Assembly (NCBI GenBank): GCA_008360975.2
Contig: CM039184.1
Span: 39,831,297-39,895,296 of the forward strand
DNA length: 64,000 bases
Direction: 5' to 3'
Source: Lichenostomus cassidix
Taxonomy: Eukaryota > Chordata > Aves > Passeriformes > Meliphagidae
Below the pieces are notes generated by a model that saw nothing but the letters and a program-made list of their open reading frames with translations, did not search any database and had not been told where the DNA came from. A program made the position numbers and the translations under genes. Of the stretch, positions 1 through 12,500 are shown one piece after another; the first letter of the stretch is position 1, and each line of letters opens with the position of its first letter.

Positions 1-3000
1 TGTGCTTCTGGAGTATACCTGTAGCTTCACTCAAATCAAGATAGTTATGAGTGATTTGGAGGAAGATGTGGAAGCTTTGTCAGAAACCTCTGCAGATGTG
101 CAAAAATGCATAGAATAAAAAAAATTTGCACAGGTAGCATAGCTTTGTTTACTTGCTAAGTTTGAGCTCATTTGGACCATTTGCATTGTAATGTTGCTTG
201 GTGCAAATTGAATTATCCACAACTGTGGATTGATAAGCAGAGTTTGAAATTCTGCTTTTGGTACTAATTGCATTTGGTTGCCTTTGGGAGAGGTGCACAA
301 TACCCCTTTGGGGTTTTGAAGTTCCTCCATGGCAGGGCATGTCCTGTCAAAATTTCCCCAGATAAGGAGAATTATTTTGGAGGAAGTTTGTAAAAGACAC
401 TTTACTCCTTTGTAGATGGAGGCTCTGCTCAGTTGCTGCTGGTAAACATGTATGCAGCTCATGGGGAGGAAGTGCCAAAGTAGCATATTTCTTGTCTTGC
501 TGATGAGGAGTGATTTTTGTTTGTTTTTAGTAATATTTTTTTAGAAAAATACCCGAACTCTAAAGTTGATACTAGTATAAAAAATATAATTCAAAGGATG
601 CTTTTTTCCCCTTGCATTGGGTGAAACAGTGTCTTAGTAGCATATATCTATGTCTTTTCCATTTATTGAAGCTTGCCGTAGGGTATGTGAGTATATGCAA
701 GCCTTTCTTGTTTTATTTGGTTTATGCAGTGATACCTGAATGTAGTGAACATCATCTTTGCTGATACTCAGAAATAGCAAAAAGCACTCTTAATTTTATC
801 CCAGTATTTTGGTAGTGGTGGAATTGGACAAGAATATATTAAAAAGAGAAGCCTTTATAACTTAAAATATCTTTTTGATAGTGCTTAATGTGAAAAAAGC
901 AGAGCAGTCTAGATCTGAGAATATATAAAATCTCAAAAGCAGATTAGGGCTAGGAGAAAACCAGTGACCCACCTAACCTTCTCCAGTTGAGCTGAAAATG
1001 CTCCTCCTGATTTCTGCTGCTTATTTTTCATAATTTGGAAGAGGAAAGTGATGCTCAGCCTTAGTCCACACTTCCACACTGTCTTTCCTGCACTGTAGCA
1101 CGTTAGCCACATTCTGTGCTGCTCTGCTCTTTATCAGTCTCTTGTTTATTTGTGAAGGACGTCACTGCCAGGCTTTCACAGCGACTAGTCCTGTTTATCC
1201 ACGGAGCAGGAACAGGCTGGCGGCATGATCTTTATCACTGCCCTGAGTGGTTCTTGGGTGGAGTGGCTCCTTTGGGATATGAAGAGCTGAGGTAAATGTT
1301 TTTGAAGGATCTCTGTTAAGACAGAAATTAGTTACTGGAAACAGGTAGGCTCATTAATCTCTCCTGGAGGCCTGCTGCAACCACAGGGTGATAAGACTTT
1401 GGGTAGACATGCATACTTTGAAAACCCTTCAAGAATGCCTTGTTTCTACCAAGAAGGGTACTTTTGTTTTAAGAAGGCTGAATGATTATTGCATACTACC
1501 CTGTGCAGGTTTTCAAAAGTGTTGGATTTCAAATATGCATTTTGAGCCCAAAGCATTTAAACTATTGAAAGAATTGAGAGCTTCTAAGAAATCATCTTGG
1601 AGTCAAGTGCAGCAGGGAAAATGTTGGGCTTTAATCTTCACTATAAACTCCTGTTCAGGTATTTGTAATAGCTGTAAATGTTTTGATTTGATGGAGTGTA
1701 TTCTTTTGTCCTTAAGGTCTTTTCCTTTCCTTTTCTCTCATTAATACTGATACCTCTCTTTAGGGAACTGAAACACTAAATTAAATGCTCTGTTGACTTC
1801 TCTGGGGAGATAACATGCCAGGAAAACAGATGGCTTTTAAATTTTTTTTTTTTTAAAGTAATTTTATCATTTGCTCCAGTGAGTATGACTATTATATGGC
1901 AGCTCATATGCAAAGGATACTCATCCATTAAAATACTTAGAGTATTTGTATCAGGAAGCATACCTACCAACACAGGTACATGCCACAAATCAAGTGTGAT
2001 TAAAAATATGGGAAAATGTAATGGGAGAATATCTGGACTCAGTTATGTGTAGAACTTCAGAGACTTCCATGTACCTTCAGTTGGCCTTCAGTATGTAAAT
2101 GACAAAACCTAGAGTTGCAAGCAATACTTACATGTGGCTTTGAGGGGGAAGTAAAAGGGTGAAAACAGTTGTAAAAGGAGAAGTTACCATAATGTATTAG
2201 AAACTTGTTTAAAATAGATATTTAAAATAATTTCTGAGAGATTCCTTTTTGCTGTGTATGCATTCGCAAACCTAACTATGTAGCTGTTTCTTAACAGCAG
2301 CTGTTTTGAAAATTGAATGTTGTTTTTATCTACATGATTTTGCTAGCATTTAATATTTCGAAAACACAGTAGAATAGATCTTTACTATTTACCCCTGAGC
2401 AATCAAGTAATATGGAGCCAAGTACAAGCCGAGTACTTTGCTACTGAGTAATAGTTGCAGCCCAAAAAAGTATGAGTGTTATCATTGAACAAGAGCAAAA
2501 TAAAACCAGTGTATAAATGTGAATCAGTTGAGTCCTCTAAATATTAAACAAGATTTCCACACAGTAGGATTTTATATCTGCTTTATCTGCTGCTTCTTTT
2601 TTTAGACCCTGGTAATTAGCTGAAGAGGCTGATATGTAGGATACACAAATATTACACTGGCTGTTACTAAGTCTTATTCAGCTGACTGTCATCTTCATGT
2701 TACTTTGCTTTTTAACAACACTGTGCAGTCTTGATGTGGCATTATAAGATTCTTTTTTTCTTAGTCATCTGACCATTTGGAGTGAACTTGGGTCAGTTGC
2801 CTGGAGGGGATATTGTGTGATATGCTGTTCACATCAGGCACAAGAAGTTTGGGGTTTGCAAATAAGATGTGTGGGAATGTGTCATGCTGGGCTGGGGGGA
2901 ATAGAGCGCAGTCCCTCGTGACTCCAGGCAGTCAATGCCATGTTCAGTAAGGTATATAGGCCATCAGCTCCATGTGTTATCATATGCCTTGGCTGTAGGT

Positions 3001-3326
3001 AACTTCCTAGCATCATCTGATAAACGTATATCCTGTAGTTGAGGTCTTGGGCTATGTCTTCGAACAAACTATAAAAAGAGAGCTGGAGGGGTTGGTTTTC
3101 ACTATGCATTTGAATAAGGATTTTTTTTTCTTTTGTGTAAACCCTTGAGTTATCATTGCAAAATGACAAAATAGTTCTGTTTCAAATACAAACTTGCCGG
3201 TATCTGTACTGATGAGCCCACTTGATTAATGAATGACAGATGCTTTCATCAGACAGGTCACAGAGGCAATGGCACAATGATGTTTTCATGTGGTAAAATA
3301 CTGTCTCTTATTTTCTTTATTCTTAG
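1..3326 (+). other. SNX25: SNX25 upstream intron
   Basis: AT-rich intron sequence between an off-window SNX25 exon and exon w1. The only notable item is a 151-codon open frame on the - strand at 31-486 (see findings). No splice-bounded conserved exon was recognised. Confidence 0.6.
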
Positions 3327-3517
3327 ATTCAAAGGGAAAAGAGACTGCAGCAATGAAAGCTGACCTACTAAGGGCTCGCAATGTGAAGAGGTATATTAAT
3401 CAGCTGACAGTGGCAAAGAAGCAATGTGAGAAGAGAATAAGGCTCCTGGGAGGGCCTGCTTATGATCAGCAGGAAGATGGTGTTTCTGATGAAGGGGATG
3501 GCCCTCCAAGTCAGAAG
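3327..3517 (+). CDS. SNX25: SNX25 exon w1 (linker before RGS)
   Basis: A 191-nt exon after TTCTTAG and before GTACAA. Its first two bases finish a codon begun upstream, and it ends in phase 0. It encodes 63 full residues, basic and helical (motif [12 protein letters not shown]), then an acidic glycine-rich stretch. This is the linker leading into the RGS domain. The open frame reads on into the intron, which is a read-through artefact. Confidence 0.88.
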
Positions 3518-6500
3518 GTACAAATCGCATTGTCTGAAGGTCATTCTAAATATGTTAGCCCTGGATCAAGTTACCTCACTGTTAATCCCTCCCTTCCCCC
3601 AGGAGTCAAATCCAAATTAATTGCTGCATAGTTTATTTATCTTGAGAAAAGATTACTGAAGTACCTGAAAAGACACACTGATTGCTCAGCCTGGAATATT
3701 GCTCAATGTGAAACTTCATGAAGGATCCAGTGGCTTGTAAGCACGTGTGACTTTTCAGACATACCACATGCAGGGAGTTAATAAGGACATGGTAGCAGCC
3801 TTTATGAAAGTAGCAACTTGCTTTCAAATAAGATTGCCAACATATGTGCAATATTTCTTTGGCCCTCGTTATATTTACTTTAAGAAGTATGCGTGGCTTT
3901 TGAAAACACTAAATTATTCAGAAGCAAACACTTGTGGAAGGCAATTGACAAAATTCAGGGCAGTTGTTGCAGAAAAACTTTGGTAGAAGCTGCTGACTGA
4001 ATGCTGGTTTTCAATACCACTGTAGTCTGGAATTAGAAGTAACTACTGTTGTGTTGGCCAGCATATACAAAAATAAAATGACTACTTGGCCTTGAAAATC
4101 TTAAAAAATTCTAGAGACTTCTTTTGTAATCTACTCTGTTTCCTTTTGGGCAAAGCACAGTAGCTGATGTATTCAAATGTGAAAGAATATTTTATGTTTT
4201 TAATGTAGGTAGAAGATAGCTTATCTCTTCGTGCAGGGAACTTTAATTTTCATTATGTCCTTATAATATAATTGCAACTTAGTAGCATGTTAGAAAAAGT
4301 AGTATGATGGAGAAATAGTTCCTACTCTTGTTTTTTTCTTGAGTAAGATCTGAAACAGAATGATTCCCTACTCTCTTGTCCTTAAAACATGATTTCAGAT
4401 GGTGTGCCATAGATTGTGCCAAGGCAGTCCTGATCTCTTTCCTGAAGTTGGGCGTAGCAAGAGGTGCCAAGGGGAAAAAGAAAGAGGGCAGCATGTGGCA
4501 GCACTGCATGAGCCAGTGATGCCACTTTTGATGCCTGCTGAGATGCTATAAACTTTTCTGGATAGATACCTGGTGATGTAAGAGTGTTCAAGTAGTGAAG
4601 ATGCACTTCATAAGGGCAGGGATTGGTCAGGAATATAATAAAATATAATATTATTATTAAAATCAAAGGAATTACTGAAGTTCATGTTGCATGTTTTATA
4701 AACCTATGGGGTTTTTTGGTGGGACTTGCTGACCTGGGGTTACATCCTGTAAATATACCAATGAGCTGCTCAATATTGAGTTAATGGTACTATTAATAGG
4801 AATAATGACTGGTTGAACAGGCATTTGTTGTGGCAATGGTGAGAACAATGGGATCTGAGGCAGTTCTGCTACTAAGCTTTTGATGTTCCTGTGATGAAGC
4901 CCTAGAACCCCTCTACAGCCATGTCAGTGTAGAAATAGGAAAACTGCTTCTCTCTTCTGTTGTCCCCAGTTCTCCATTGCCATGAAAGAAGCTGAGGGAG
5001 GCTGACTGAGAGATGGAGACCATGCTGTCCTCTTCTGAGCACAGTAAAAGGCTGAGAGCTCAGCTGAGGAAGTCTCTCTTCACTGTTGTTTCTTCCCATC
5101 CTCTTCTAGCACTGTGCTAGCTGTAGTCTGGGTTCTTATTTCAAGGCAGCCAGTGTTATTTTGGGTGTTGGCCCCTCCTATTTGGGCAGCATTGACTGAA
5201 CACTCAGGCGTTTTTTTAAGTAAAAGGGAAAGGCATTGTTTGAGATTTAGTAGATAAGATAATATTGGGATGTTTCAGCTGGTGGCCCTTAGACTCCTTA
5301 AAGTATGGTTGTGTCAGCTTTTCTGTTAAGGTAGCATCTAAGTAGCAGAATAACTAGCTTTTGTAAAAGAAACTGTATGTTTGCCTTCCTTTCTTCACCT
5401 TGCATGAAATTGCTCAGAAATGGGCATTTAGTAATGGTGTTTTGAATTAATATTTTATGTAAGTGTAGTACAGAAGCTTGAATGCATTACTAACTTTGGG
5501 GAATTTTTGGTACTAGTTGAACAAAGAGTTGACTAGTGAACTAAAGTAGTGCATCCTATAGAAAGCTTTTTCTTGGCTGCAGTAGCAGGGGAGTAATGGC
5601 ATGGCTGGTAAAAAGTCTAACGCATGTTCTGATTATGGGCTTAGATGTGGAGATGGATTATTTGGAGCTGTCATTGTTCTGTTTGATTATGTAGTCTTGT
5701 GATTTTTATTCATTTGATTTTGTACGTTTCACTCACCTAATTTTCCTGAATCCAGATTCTCTAGGGAAATCCTAAATATATGAATTATAATCACATGCTT
5801 ATAAGCAAACAAACAGACAAACAAACCACAGCTACTCTCTGAATCTGAATTCTGTCATTAGCTCTGATCTTGATTTAAACTGTGCCCATGTTATTAGATT
5901 TGTTTTCAAAGAAAATGCAGTTTAAATGAATGTAATATGTAAAGCAAGTCTTAATAGTTGGTGCAGTTTTAGTCATTTTTCTTAGAAACTGTACCTGCAG
6001 AGTACTGCAGTAATTAATTGGATTCTTATTATCTGTGTTTATGTAGCAAATTATTTTCTTCCTCTGTTGTGCTGAGCAATGCTGAGTTTCAAGGCAGGGA
6101 CTTTTACATTATGTATGTAAAGTAAAATAGTCTGTGCAGTAAAATAGTCAGGTGCCTTATGTGGTTAGTATATACTTCCTGATACTTAAATAATTATTGT
6201 ATTTAGTTCAGCTAATGCTGTATGTGACAGAGACAGTCTTCTGATGACTTGCCTCTTTTTAGAACGTAACAAAGTGAATACAGACTTAGTCAATATACAG
6301 ACATTATTTCAACTAAAGCATTAGTTAAGGGTTTCTTAAAATGCAGCTTGGAAAAGGATATTTATCAGTATTGGTTTTTACATTCCACTTATTGCTGTTT
6401 TCTAAAAAAAAAAAAAAGAGAAAAACCAAAAGCAGCAGCCAGAAGTCCCACAGTCTGTGTGCCATTATCCCAGAAGAAAACTTTTAGTGATCCAAATGCT

Positions 6501-9500
6501 GCTCAACCCAACAATCTGCAGTGCTGTTACCAGCTTTATTGGGGTTATTCATTATAGGTCAATGTGGTTGTAGTGAATGGGAACCTGGTGTGTTGCAAAG
6601 AAAGAGTACAGCGCATCTATTCTGTACCTAGTGCCTGTGCAGACCTAAATTAATTAGTTCTTCTGTAGTCCTCTCAGAGAGAGGTTGTGACTATCTTTAG
6701 CATTTTAACAAGACCAAGTTTCTGCTCTGTAGGGCCAGGGAAAAGTCTCTTATGTGTGCATATGCTAGGGATGCTGTTTAAAGCACCCCGCTTAGGAAAA
6801 AAAATAGAAAAACCTAACCCCTTCCTAGTCTTAAGCAGGACCTGTGCCCAGCTGTGGTATATAAGTAACATTCCTGTTGAAGCAGGGAATTGATATGGCA
6901 ACAGTAAAACTTCTGTTTTTTCCAAACCTGGAGGCTGCTCTCGAGTTAAAAGGATTTGAAGGGTTGCTGTGGAGGCTGATAATTCCGAGATTATATCTGT
7001 TAACTGGGTATTAGATTTGAGGGTGTACACATGCCCTAATGCCTGCGAATGTGCCAACATAGCTCAGAGTTTTGTGCTCTAATCTGTGGTGATACTGAGT
7101 CATAAAATGATCTTTTGCTGTGGATTACAAATTACTGCAGAACTTCTTCAAATTGTAAAAGGAAGGAAACTCCACAGAATAGTTGGGTGCCAAAAAGGAC
7201 TGTTGTGGTTTCACTCCCACCAGCAGCCAAGCCCGACACAGCCACCTGCTCACTTCCCCACCATCAGGACTGGGGGGAGAATCAGAAGGGTAAAAGCCAG
7301 AAAACTCATGGGTTAAGATAAAGACAGTTTAATAGGGAAAGCAAAAGCCACACACACAAGTAAGGCAAAACAAAGAAGTAATTCATTGTTTCCCATGAGC
7401 AGGCAGGTGTTCAGCCATCTCCAGGAGAGCAGGGCTCCATCACACATAACGTGACTTGGGAAGACAAACATCATCACTCCAAACATCCCCCACTTTATAT
7501 ACTGAGCATGATGCCATATGGTCTGGAATATCCCTTTGGTCAGTTGGGGTCACCTGTCCTGGTTGTGTCTCTTCCCAGCCTCCCAAGCACCCCCAACCTC
7601 CTCACCAGCATGGCAGTACAAAAAGCAGAAAAGGCTTTGGCTCTGTGTAAGCCCTGCCCAGCAATAACAAAAACATCTCTATATTATCAATCTTGTGTTC
7701 TACGCAAATCTAAAATACAGCCCCTGCCAGCCTCTGAAGAAAGTTAACTCTACCCCAGCCAAAGCCAGCACACGTGCATTTTATGATTTTCACCTCAAAA
7801 CTAAGATCCTCTTGTTCAGTATGGGAAGTTCTGATTGTTTTGTCATGGAGGTGTTTTGTTTTCAAGTGTTTGTCTCAAAGAAAAGGCCTGGATTTGCAAA
7901 AATAGTAGAGGATAAGGAAGTGATAATGGCTTTTTAATGCAACTTCTTAATGGCTGCAGCATCTGCATGGGTATGGGAAGTCTGTGTTTATTTCCTTTTC
8001 TGGCTGATGTACACCCTCCTCACTCTTCTCAGGAAAAGTCTTGAGCATTATATCACAGAACATACTCTTTCCTGGCTGCATTTTTGATAGATGTTTTTCA
8101 ATAACAGTGGGCACCAGCCACCAAATGCCCTAGCTGCAAAGGTATTCCATCTTTCTCTGTGTGCCTGGAAATAGTTGAGATACATCTCAAAGCTCTGTGG
8201 GCTGTGGTATGGAAACTGCTGGCATTTGAAACAAGGAAAGAACAGATCAGATAGCTTTCAGCTTGGCTCCCTTGCTTTGCGGGAGCATGGGAAGTTAAAT
8301 TTTTGACAATAGCATTTCATGAGTGACTTGAAATGCCATCTTAGTCCATAGAAATATATCTTGATCAGAAAGATGTGGAGGTTTTTACTATCTGACAGAA
8401 GATGAATTTATCTTCTAAGTACTTAAAAACTCTTTTTTTTTTTAAATGAAGCAAAAATATTACTGTAGGAGGACTGTGTAGTTGAATCTAGGACATGCTT
8501 GTGGGATGCATAGTGCTCTGTGGGCACATCAAGTGAAAAGATTTTCCCTGTAACAGATGGAAAGGAGCCAAATCTGGCATTTTCCCAATTTTTATTCTTA
8601 GTTTTCTCTTCTTCAGATTCTTCAGTTTGAAGAAATTTTGGCCAACCCTTCATACCGAGAGCACTTCCGGATCTACATGGAAAGGATGGACAAGATGGCT
8701 TTGATCGGCCTTTGGGAGTCTGTGGAGAATCTGAAGAATGCTAACAAGGTGGAAGAAATTGCAAGCCTACGTGCCTTTGTACATTGATGACATTCTGTTG
8801 TGATCCTGATGTTAGGAAATGTCTTTATGTTGTTAAAATATCGATAGCATAAGATGAGTGCTAAGCAATTTGGTGTTTTTTAACTGCTTCATATCCATAT
8901 TTGAGGATAATATTGCAATTAAAATTTATGGGCAGTTGTGATGATGATTTACTGTTGGTTCCTTTAATGACATCTGTTAAAAGGAATACTTGATATGCAA
9001 AAGTAGTAAAATTATTTCCCCCTCCACCAGAGAAAAAATGTGCAATAATATATTTGCTTTAGTTGTATCAGTTTACATGAATTACATTCTAATTGTATGT
9101 CTGCACATAAGCTTCTCATCTTGCCAATTACAGGTAGCCCATTCAATCCAAAACAGTGAAAATGTGTGTATACATGTTCTTCAAACCTTTTTGTAAGAGA
9201 GGTGCTGCTTTAAAAGACCTCTCCCTAATCTGTAGCTGTATAAGCAGCTAAGTTTTTCCAGGAATGTCACACTACTACTAGAGGGGGAAAAAAACAATGC
9301 TATATTGTACTTTGGGCTAACATAAAGTAGGAATTAGAACTCTTAAAAAAGGATAGGAAATATCACTTTAAGTTGCAACAAGTATCCTGAAGCAATGGTG
9401 CAGAGCAACAATCTGTAGAGGACACATTTGCTGTGTGTGAGCCGTGTGGTGGATTTTTGTGGGAAACAATTAAACCTTCAGGATTCACGCTAGCATTAAA

Positions 9501-12500
9501 TACAAATTTCATTGTTGATATCAGTTAACTTTTTGTTCATTGTAATTTTACTGCTCTTTTAGGTATAAAGATTCTAGTTCATTGGAAAACACACAAAACA
9601 GCCTGTAAAACAGAGGCAAATTGTAGAGTGTGAGTAGTGAACCATTAATACAATCTGAAGAAATGACTAACAACCAACTCAAGCTAGAGAGTGTTCATAA
9701 AAAGTTTGTCAGGCACTGTGAAGAGAGTTTAATAAATCAGTTTTGATTTGCAAACTGCTCATGGTTGGAAAAGGTACTATAAATCAATTTATGATCTCTC
9801 AGCTGTGATTTCTCTCTTCCCATTCAAAAGAATATGGATATGTATATATCTGCCACTACATGGGCTGCTTATATTACAAAAAGGTAGTGTCCTGCAGTCA
9901 TGTGGCTGTGATATTGTCAGATGAGGCAGGTAAGAACATTGTGCCATAGTATGAGAGTGGATAAACCCTTTTTAATTCTGTCCAGTTTAGGGAGATGGTA
10001 AATTTTCCTCTTCTTGATTTTTTTTTTCCCCCCTTTCCCCTCACAAATTAGTTATAATCATGTATAAAGTGAGTTGATTCTATTCAGCAGAAGACAGGAG
10101 AGCTGATACAGCTGAGATTTATAATCTGAGCTTAAAATGGTGACCACAGTGTTGCTCTAGCACTTTTCTTCCTTTTAATGCCAGCTTTTGGAATAGATTT
10201 AAAAGCAGTGGGTGCGGAAGCTCTGGCAATTTTACAGCACAGCTGTTTCTTCACTTGACAAATATCAGTACTTGTAAAATGGATTGCTTAGCAGAGGTGC
10301 ACAGGCAGGCAGCATGCTTGATCTCAATAAGAGATTCACAGATGCGTTCTCATACATTTGGATAGGAAATTAGCTTGATTATCCTTCAAATTATGCACCT
10401 GGGTCCTGAGTCATCCTGATATTTTCAATATTTTTTAATTATTCTTTTCTTCCTCCCTCTCACTTGCTTCCTAGGCTGAAATACCTCAACTGGTGAGTGA
10501 AATTTATCAGAATTTTTTTGTGGAAAGCAGAGAAATACCTGTGGAAAAATCCCTCTATAAGGAAATACAGCAAAGTCTTGTGGGCAATAAAGGCATCGAA
10601 GTATTCTACAGAATTCAGGCAGATGTTTACGAAACTCTGAAGGACAGATACTACCCATCATTCATTGTCAGTGATTTGTATGAGAGATCAGTCAAGAAGG
10701 AGGAAGAAAGAAGTTCTGCTCAGCTTACTCCTGAGGACAAAGATGAAGTGGTGAGTCACACAGACAATTTCTTTCACTGTTATTTAAAGTGTTCTGAGAG
10801 ACCGTCCTGAGAAAAGCATGTAGTAGCATCTTCTTTTCTTGAGCTTTGGACTACTCTTCTTTTTTTCTCATTGATTTATAAATATCACCACTCTTGTAAT
10901 TTCATCTGGTAAAACTTTTACGTTTATAAGCTCTTTGAAATAACATGGTACAAAATGACAGACTACGTGCATTTTAAATTAATTAAAGTAATGTTTCAGA
11001 TTCCCAAGCCTTCTGTATTTCACATCTGTCATTATGCTCCTTAGAAACAGAGAATGCAAAACATACTTCATATAAGTTCAGCTGCTTTGCTTTTTAGTGA
11101 AAAAATTCTCACTGAAACTTCAATAGGTTTTGGCCCAGACATTCTGTCCCTGTCTCCCATGCATTTTCTATGTACTAAATAGGTATTAAAAGTTGCACAA
11201 AAGAGAAAAAAAAGCAATCTAAAATATGATCTCCGCTTTTTATTAATTAGTTGAAAAAATTTATAGTCCATGTTGGAAGATAAATCTAGCACAAGAACTC
11301 TAAATACTAAAACAGAGCATTCAAAATGTCATAAGCAATAAGCCAATGGCAACTCTTTTTGGGGCAGGTTTTATCCATGGGTTGTCTCAATCAGTCATGT
11401 CGGGGGAACTTGTATTGCGTTTATCCAAGAACATTTTGACAAGAGCACATCTCAGACTACTGATTGCCTCTTTCAGTCAGGCTGCTTCTTCAGATCAGCA
11501 TGGAGGTCTTCATTTTACATGTGAACTTGCTCAGAACTCAATAAAATATAGCAGTTTGTCTAAAACTGAATCTAAATGAACAAATAAGCAGAATCCAGAA
11601 GTGCTGATCTACATTCTGCTGTTTAGAAACCATTTTCCCAGAACCTAAGGCTTCTGTATTTACCACTTAAATTAATTTCTGTAGGTGAGTTTTTCTAGTC
11701 TTTGTAGTCTACATATCAGCAAATCTGCAGAGATGAACTGATATGAGTAAATTACTTCCAGTATGTGCTTTTAGAGCTTGCTCAATCTTTTCAGTGTTTG
11801 TTTTTCTCTGTATTCTTTTCCTTGATAAAATATTCAAGATGTGTTTTCTAGTTTTCTCACTGCTAACTCAGCTTTGTGTTGAGGGTGGTAGGTACTTCAA
11901 AGACATTGTGTCCTTGTGCTTGCAGTCATTGAGACTTTGTGCAATTGCTCTTAACAGTTTAGTCCAGAACTTACTAAAGCATTTAATGTTGTGCTTTCTA
12001 ATCTCTTCATCTGCTTTATCCTGAGTCTAACACAGATAACGATTTCTCTATGAAAACTGACACTACACTTTAGGGCCAACTGTACTTTGATAACATCTCC
12101 TGTAGCTGCCAAAAAATTATATTTTTGACATCAGCATCATCTGTTCTTCCCTGAGTCCTTGAATACGTATGTGCTGGATTTACAGTCTCTGAAAGTCCTG
12201 GAATCTTAAAGAGTAATATATTGCCAAGTCTTCTTATAGCAAGGTAGTTTTTGTTAGGATTTTTTGTGGGGGTTTTTTTTTGGTTTTTTTTTTTTCATTT
12301 TTAGCAACAAACAAAGTATGAAGTTGTATATACAGCTAGAATATCTCTTGAATAGAGCAGTTCCAATGGTGCTGTGTCAGGCTTCAGGGTGTTTGAGGTG
12401 AAAACAAATTATAAGGGATTCTTTCTGAAGCGTCCAATGTTCTTTCAAATGTTGCTGAAAATGCACTACTGGCTAATTAATGGGTTTGTGGGTTTTTTCT

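Noticed and set aside
3633..3986. Open frames directly after SNX25 exon w1
   Set aside because: Intron read-through; a clear GT donor precedes them and exon w2 continues in phase.
7086..7747. Open frames across the solo LTR
   Set aside because: They lie within non-coding LTR sequence and carry no viral or host domain.
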